NCBI GenBank assembly: GCA_016283985.1
Contig: JAEENZ010000267.1
Location: 1 to 13,690, forward strand
Direction of reading: 5' to 3'
DNA: 13,690 nucleotides
From: Bacteroidales bacterium
Lineage (GTDB): Bacteria; Bacteroidota; Bacteroidia; Bacteroidales; UBA932
The translations under genes were made by a program, and so were the position numbers. The notes under the pieces were generated by a model, which saw only the letters and a list, made by a program, of their open reading frames with translations, did no database searches and was not told the origin of the DNA. This document shows, in pieces, positions 11,131 through 13,690 of this stretch (position 1 is the first letter of the stretch; every line of letters starts with the position of its first letter).

Positions 11131-13236
11131 CTATTTGACTATTATCACATTAGGGACCACGCGTTCACCGGCATGGTCGAAGACTTTATTGTCGTAAGGA
11201 TGGTTGATGACGCCGTCCTGGGCGGACCAGAGGGCGGACGAGCCGCCACCGTCGAGGTTCAGGGCTTCGTACATCCCGAGGGACTCGCAGAGGACCTGCA
11301 ACTCGGAGATGGTCATTCCCTCACCCTGTCCGGGGAAGCGCCCGTCGATGACGATGAAGTAGATCCAGCCGTCGGCCGTATAGCCGATGAGCGTGCGCGG
11401 ATGGCGTTTTGCATAGAACTTGCGGTAGTTCCTCCTGCCTACAAGTTCCATCGGGTAATCCGGAGCCACGCCTTCTTCGAGCAGCACCGGCCCGGAAACG
11501 ATGGCCTCCCGCCAGCCCTTGGCGGATTTCGCGGTGCTCAGGGAATCTATGGAAACTATATCGACCTTCCTGCCTCTCCTGTCCTGAATTCTGAACATGC
11601 CGTTGCAGCGGCTGACCCCGTCGGAGGTTTTGTCGCAAAGCACCTTGCCCTCATCCTTCACATAAGTGACAGGAGTGAGCTCCTTGGTGTTGAAATAGCT
11701 GCCGTTGATGGCTGCCAGGGCCTTATTGTCCGCACCCAGCTTGCTGGTAATGGCGGCTTTGGGGCCGTCGGATTCCACCACCGAGACGCTGTGACTCTTC
11801 ATCGGGAAGCGGGCCAGGGATATATCCTGCACGCTGTTGAATACCTTCACGGATGCATGTCCGACCTCGACCATGGAACCATTCACGGGCTTCCATCCCC
11901 AGTCGGTGGATTTCAGAATCGTGGTCGGCTTGTAATATTTGATCTTGCGGCGGGATGCGCGGATGCCCGGCATGTAATGCTCCTTGAAATCCTCCCATCT
12001 GTAATAAGGGCCCTGCACTGCCTCGAACGGGAGGACGGCCTCCTGCTCGTTGATCAGGGCCTTCACCAGAATGTCCGCACCCTCCTTTTTATATAATACC
12101 AGCTGGACCGAAGCTGCCATCGGGAGATTGTAGCTAGGGAAGATGTCCAGACATTCTTCCAGCGATGAAGTAGCCCGGCCGAAGCCGTTTGCATCCAGCA
12201 GGACCATCAAGGGAGCGATGCCGGAATCGTGTCCGAAACGCAGCCTCAGCTGAGTGTCGCCCGAGGCGATATCGGCATCTGCCGATTCTATCATCTGCCC
12301 CAGGGTGAAAGCAGCGTAATCCAGAATCAGGCTCGCAGATCCTTCATAATTCGCCACCTCGGTGAAGTATTTGGCAGACAGGGCCTCCCAGATTGAATAA
12401 AGCTCATCAGCCGTGAAAACGCCGTCGAAAATGTCCCTGTTGTCATCCAGGCAGTATTTCGTGTCGGCAACTACCGCCTGAAGATTGTCGATGAACTGCT
12501 CGGGAGTGACCTTAAGTACGCTGCCAAGAGCATCGGCATCGGTGAAGAAGCGCCCCACAATCTCTTTCCAGGGTACGGTCTTCTCAAACCAGTCGTTGTA
12601 GGCCTTTTCTGCCGCTTCACCCTTGCTGAAGCCGTTCTTGATATAGTATGGATTCGTTTTAAGGGCGGGTTGCAGCCAAGGGGCGAACTTTCCGGAAGCA
12701 TCGGCCTGGATATCGATGTCCGCATCCTTCTCCTGAAGGCCGGACAGGCACGACCACATGCTCATGATCACGCGCGGGGATTCCGTGGAAAACGCCTCCA
12801 CGTGCGTAGGGCCTTCGAATACGGAAGGATAACGCTCGACCATGCGGCCGGCGATGCCCCGGTGCTGATTCTTCCCTATATTGGTCAGATTCCCCTTGCA
12901 GTATTTGGCCTCTCTGTAGAAAGCATCGTAGCGTTTCTTGAGATCCTTGCCGGCTTCGGTGAGCACACCGGCCTCGGCCGCCTTTGCAAACCATCCGTGG
13001 ACGGCATCGTATTCACTGGTACAAAAGCGGGCTCCATGTCTGGCGAACTGGCTGATATAAAAAGGCTCGTAGCCTTCCGGGGCCGGTGTGGGGGCAGGAA
13101 GGGCTGCGCTGTCGTAAACATAGAAAGTTCCCGCAGCCTTGGAAGGATCCTTCTGGATGGCCTCCTTATAGCTCTGCGCAAAGCAGGTCCCGAAACTGCC
13201 TGCAACTAAAAGAAAAACTAAAAACAGTCTTTTCAT
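11131..13236 (-). CDS. Secreted histidine phosphatase fused to a phosphodiester glycosidase (NAGPA) domain
   Basis: This 701-residue exported protein has two enzyme domains. A signal peptide ends near residue 20 (CFA before QSYKE). Residues 55-425 are a branch-2 histidine phosphatase of the phytase/MINPP/acid phosphatase type: catalytic motif ARHGARF with His67, and GHDSG with His336-Asp337 as the proton-donor motif. Residues 440-701 match the phosphodiester glycosidase family related to the uncovering enzyme NAGPA (DUF2233/PF09992): AAINGSYFN (508-516), IVSGPVLLEEG, HPRTLIGYTADGWIYFIVIDGR, GEGMTISELQ and LNLDGGGSSALW (659-670). The family enzyme cuts GlcNAc from a GlcNAc-phosphodiester; the substrate here is unknown. 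The gene starts 5 bp after the GH2-like gene stop and ends 2 bp before the sialidase. One plausible role is stepwise removal of a sugar cap and then phosphate. Confidence 0.88.
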   Translation of the reverse strand: MKRLFLVFLLVAGSFGTCFAQSYKEAIQKDPSKAAGTFYVYDSAALPAPTPAPEGYEPFYISQFARHGARFCTSEYDAVHGWFAKAAEAGVLTEAGKDLKKRYDAFYREAKYCKGNLTNIGKNQHRGIAGRMVERYPSVFEGPTHVEAFSTESPRVIMSMWSCLSGLQEKDADIDIQADASGKFAPWLQPALKTNPYYIKNGFSKGEAAEKAYNDWFEKTVPWKEIVGRFFTDADALGSVLKVTPEQFIDNLQAVVADTKYCLDDNRDIFDGVFTADELYSIWEALSAKYFTEVANYEGSASLILDYAAFTLGQMIESADADIASGDTQLRLRFGHDSGIAPLMVLLDANGFGRATSSLEECLDIFPSYNLPMAASVQLVLYKKEGADILVKALINEQEAVLPFEAVQGPYYRWEDFKEHYMPGIRASRRKIKYYKPTTILKSTDWGWKPVNGSMVEVGHASVKVFNSVQDISLARFPMKSHSVSVVESDGPKAAITSKLGADNKALAAINGSYFNTKELTPVTYVKDEGKVLCDKTSDGVSRCNGMFRIQDRRGRKVDIVSIDSLSTAKSAKGWREAIVSGPVLLEEGVAPDYPMELVGRRNYRKFYAKRHPRTLIGYTADGWIYFIVIDGRFPGQGEGMTISELQVLCESLGMYEALNLDGGGSSALWSAQDGVINHPYDNKVFDHAGERVVPNVIIVK

Positions 13237-13241
13237 GATAA

Positions 13242-13690
13242 TCAGCGTATGTTGATTCCTTCCGTTACCAGTTTAAGGCGGCCCTTGAGTTCGGGCACCG
13301 TAACCGTCACCTCCCGGGACTCTCCGGGCATGAGGAAGAAGTAGTTATCCGAATACCATACCGGCAGGGCAAGGTCGCCCGTAGCGCCGTCCACGGCTTT
13401 CAGGCGTATCATGAGGGCGGGATACCTGCCAGTGTTCCTGAGCATCACCCGATATGTTCCCTGGCCCGCACTTTTCACACGCTTGCGGAGGCTCGTCTTG
13501 CCAAGGCTGCGCAGCGCCTGCCAGTTGCCTTTCTCACGTCCCTCCCAGTAGAAGTTTTCAGAAAGGATCCTGCCATCGGCACCGATCAGGGCCAGTTTTA
13601 TAAAGTAGACATCGGTGATGTCTTCGGGGATTTCAGGCTGGAAGCAGTCCACCGTCTCATCCTCAGGGAGCGTATCCAGCGACATGCTGC
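13242..13690 (-). CDS. C-terminal end of a probable GH2-type glycosidase, partial
   Basis: The reading frame is open to the right edge, so only the last 149 codons are seen; an internal Met at 13685 is not a convincing start. The fragment is an all-beta, immunoglobulin-like domain with YFIKLALIGADGRILSENFYW, a TYRVMLRNTGRYPALMIRLKAVD strand pair, and YSDNYFFLMPGESREVTVTVP. The FYW segment and the NYF-LMPGE ending resemble the C-terminal domain of GH2 exo-glucosaminidases and beta-mannosidases (mannosylglycoprotein endo-beta-mannosidase type). No catalytic residues are in the window, so the activity is inferred. It is the first visible gene of the operon, 5 bp before the phosphatase fusion, and the sialidase neighbour supports a glycan-degrading role. 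Confidence 0.65.
   Translation of the reverse strand, partial: SMSLDTLPEDETVDCFQPEIPEDITDVYFIKLALIGADGRILSENFYWEGREKGNWQALRSLGKTSLRKRVKSAGQGTYRVMLRNTGRYPALMIRLKAVDGATGDLALPVWYSDNYFFLMPGESREVTVTVPELKGRLKLVTEGINIR

Overview
The window looks like a chromosomal segment of a GC-rich member of the Bacteroidota, most likely order Bacteroidales. The evidence is Bacteroidota-type -7 promoter boxes (TAnnTTTG) in the two AT-rich intergenic gaps, weak or absent Shine-Dalgarno sequences, an ExbB/ExbD/TonB energy-transduction set, a ParC-type topoisomerase of the Bacteroidota form, and a secreted host-glycan enzyme cluster. Most genes strongly prefer C or G at third codon positions, which explains the many long shadow reading frames on opposite strands.

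Layout. (1) Positions 1-1505, minus strand: a lipoprotein flavodoxin followed 12 bp later by a fusion of a YhcH/YjgK/YiaL domain with a PPC (DUF296) domain, cut by the left edge. (2) Positions 1506-1566: a short AT-rich divergent promoter region. (3) Positions 1567-8960, plus strand: a tightly packed run exbB-exbD-tonB-(rluB-like)-era-parC-aroK. Most junctions are 1-bp ATG overlaps or gaps of a few bases; the only larger gap, 53 bp before the pseudouridine synthase, holds a small GNRA-loop hairpin. (4) Positions 8941-9640, minus strand: a PIN-toxin/RHH-antitoxin pair whose toxin end overlaps the end of aroK by 20 bp. It has an AT-rich promoter with an inverted repeat and two TGATATCA palindromes. 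(5) Positions 9707-9848: an intergenic block of three units at an exact 52-bp period, bounded by inverted ACCTTCC/GGAAGGT arms. (6) Positions 9881-13690, minus strand: a secreted glycan-processing operon. In transcription order it is the C-terminal end of a probable GH2-type glycosidase, a histidine-phosphatase/phosphodiester-glycosidase fusion, and a GH33 sialidase lipoprotein.

How the genes may work together. ExbB, ExbD and TonB form the inner-membrane motor that powers TonB-dependent outer-membrane transport. The genes behind them are housekeeping: rRNA modification, ribosome assembly, chromosome decatenation and the shikimate pathway. The right-hand operon could trim capped or phosphorylated host glycans: sialidase removes terminal sialic acid, the C-terminal domain of the fusion would remove a sugar from a sugar-phosphodiester, its N-terminal domain would remove the exposed phosphate, and a mannosidase-like GH2 enzyme would attack the core. 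That last scheme is inference.

The observations most worth a second look are a perfect 19-bp inverted repeat inside the start of the topoisomerase coding sequence, the 52-bp-period intergenic array with concentric symmetry, the phosphatase/phosphodiester-glycosidase fusion and its operon, the YhcH-PPC fusion, and a 33-bp tandem duplication inside the sialidase.
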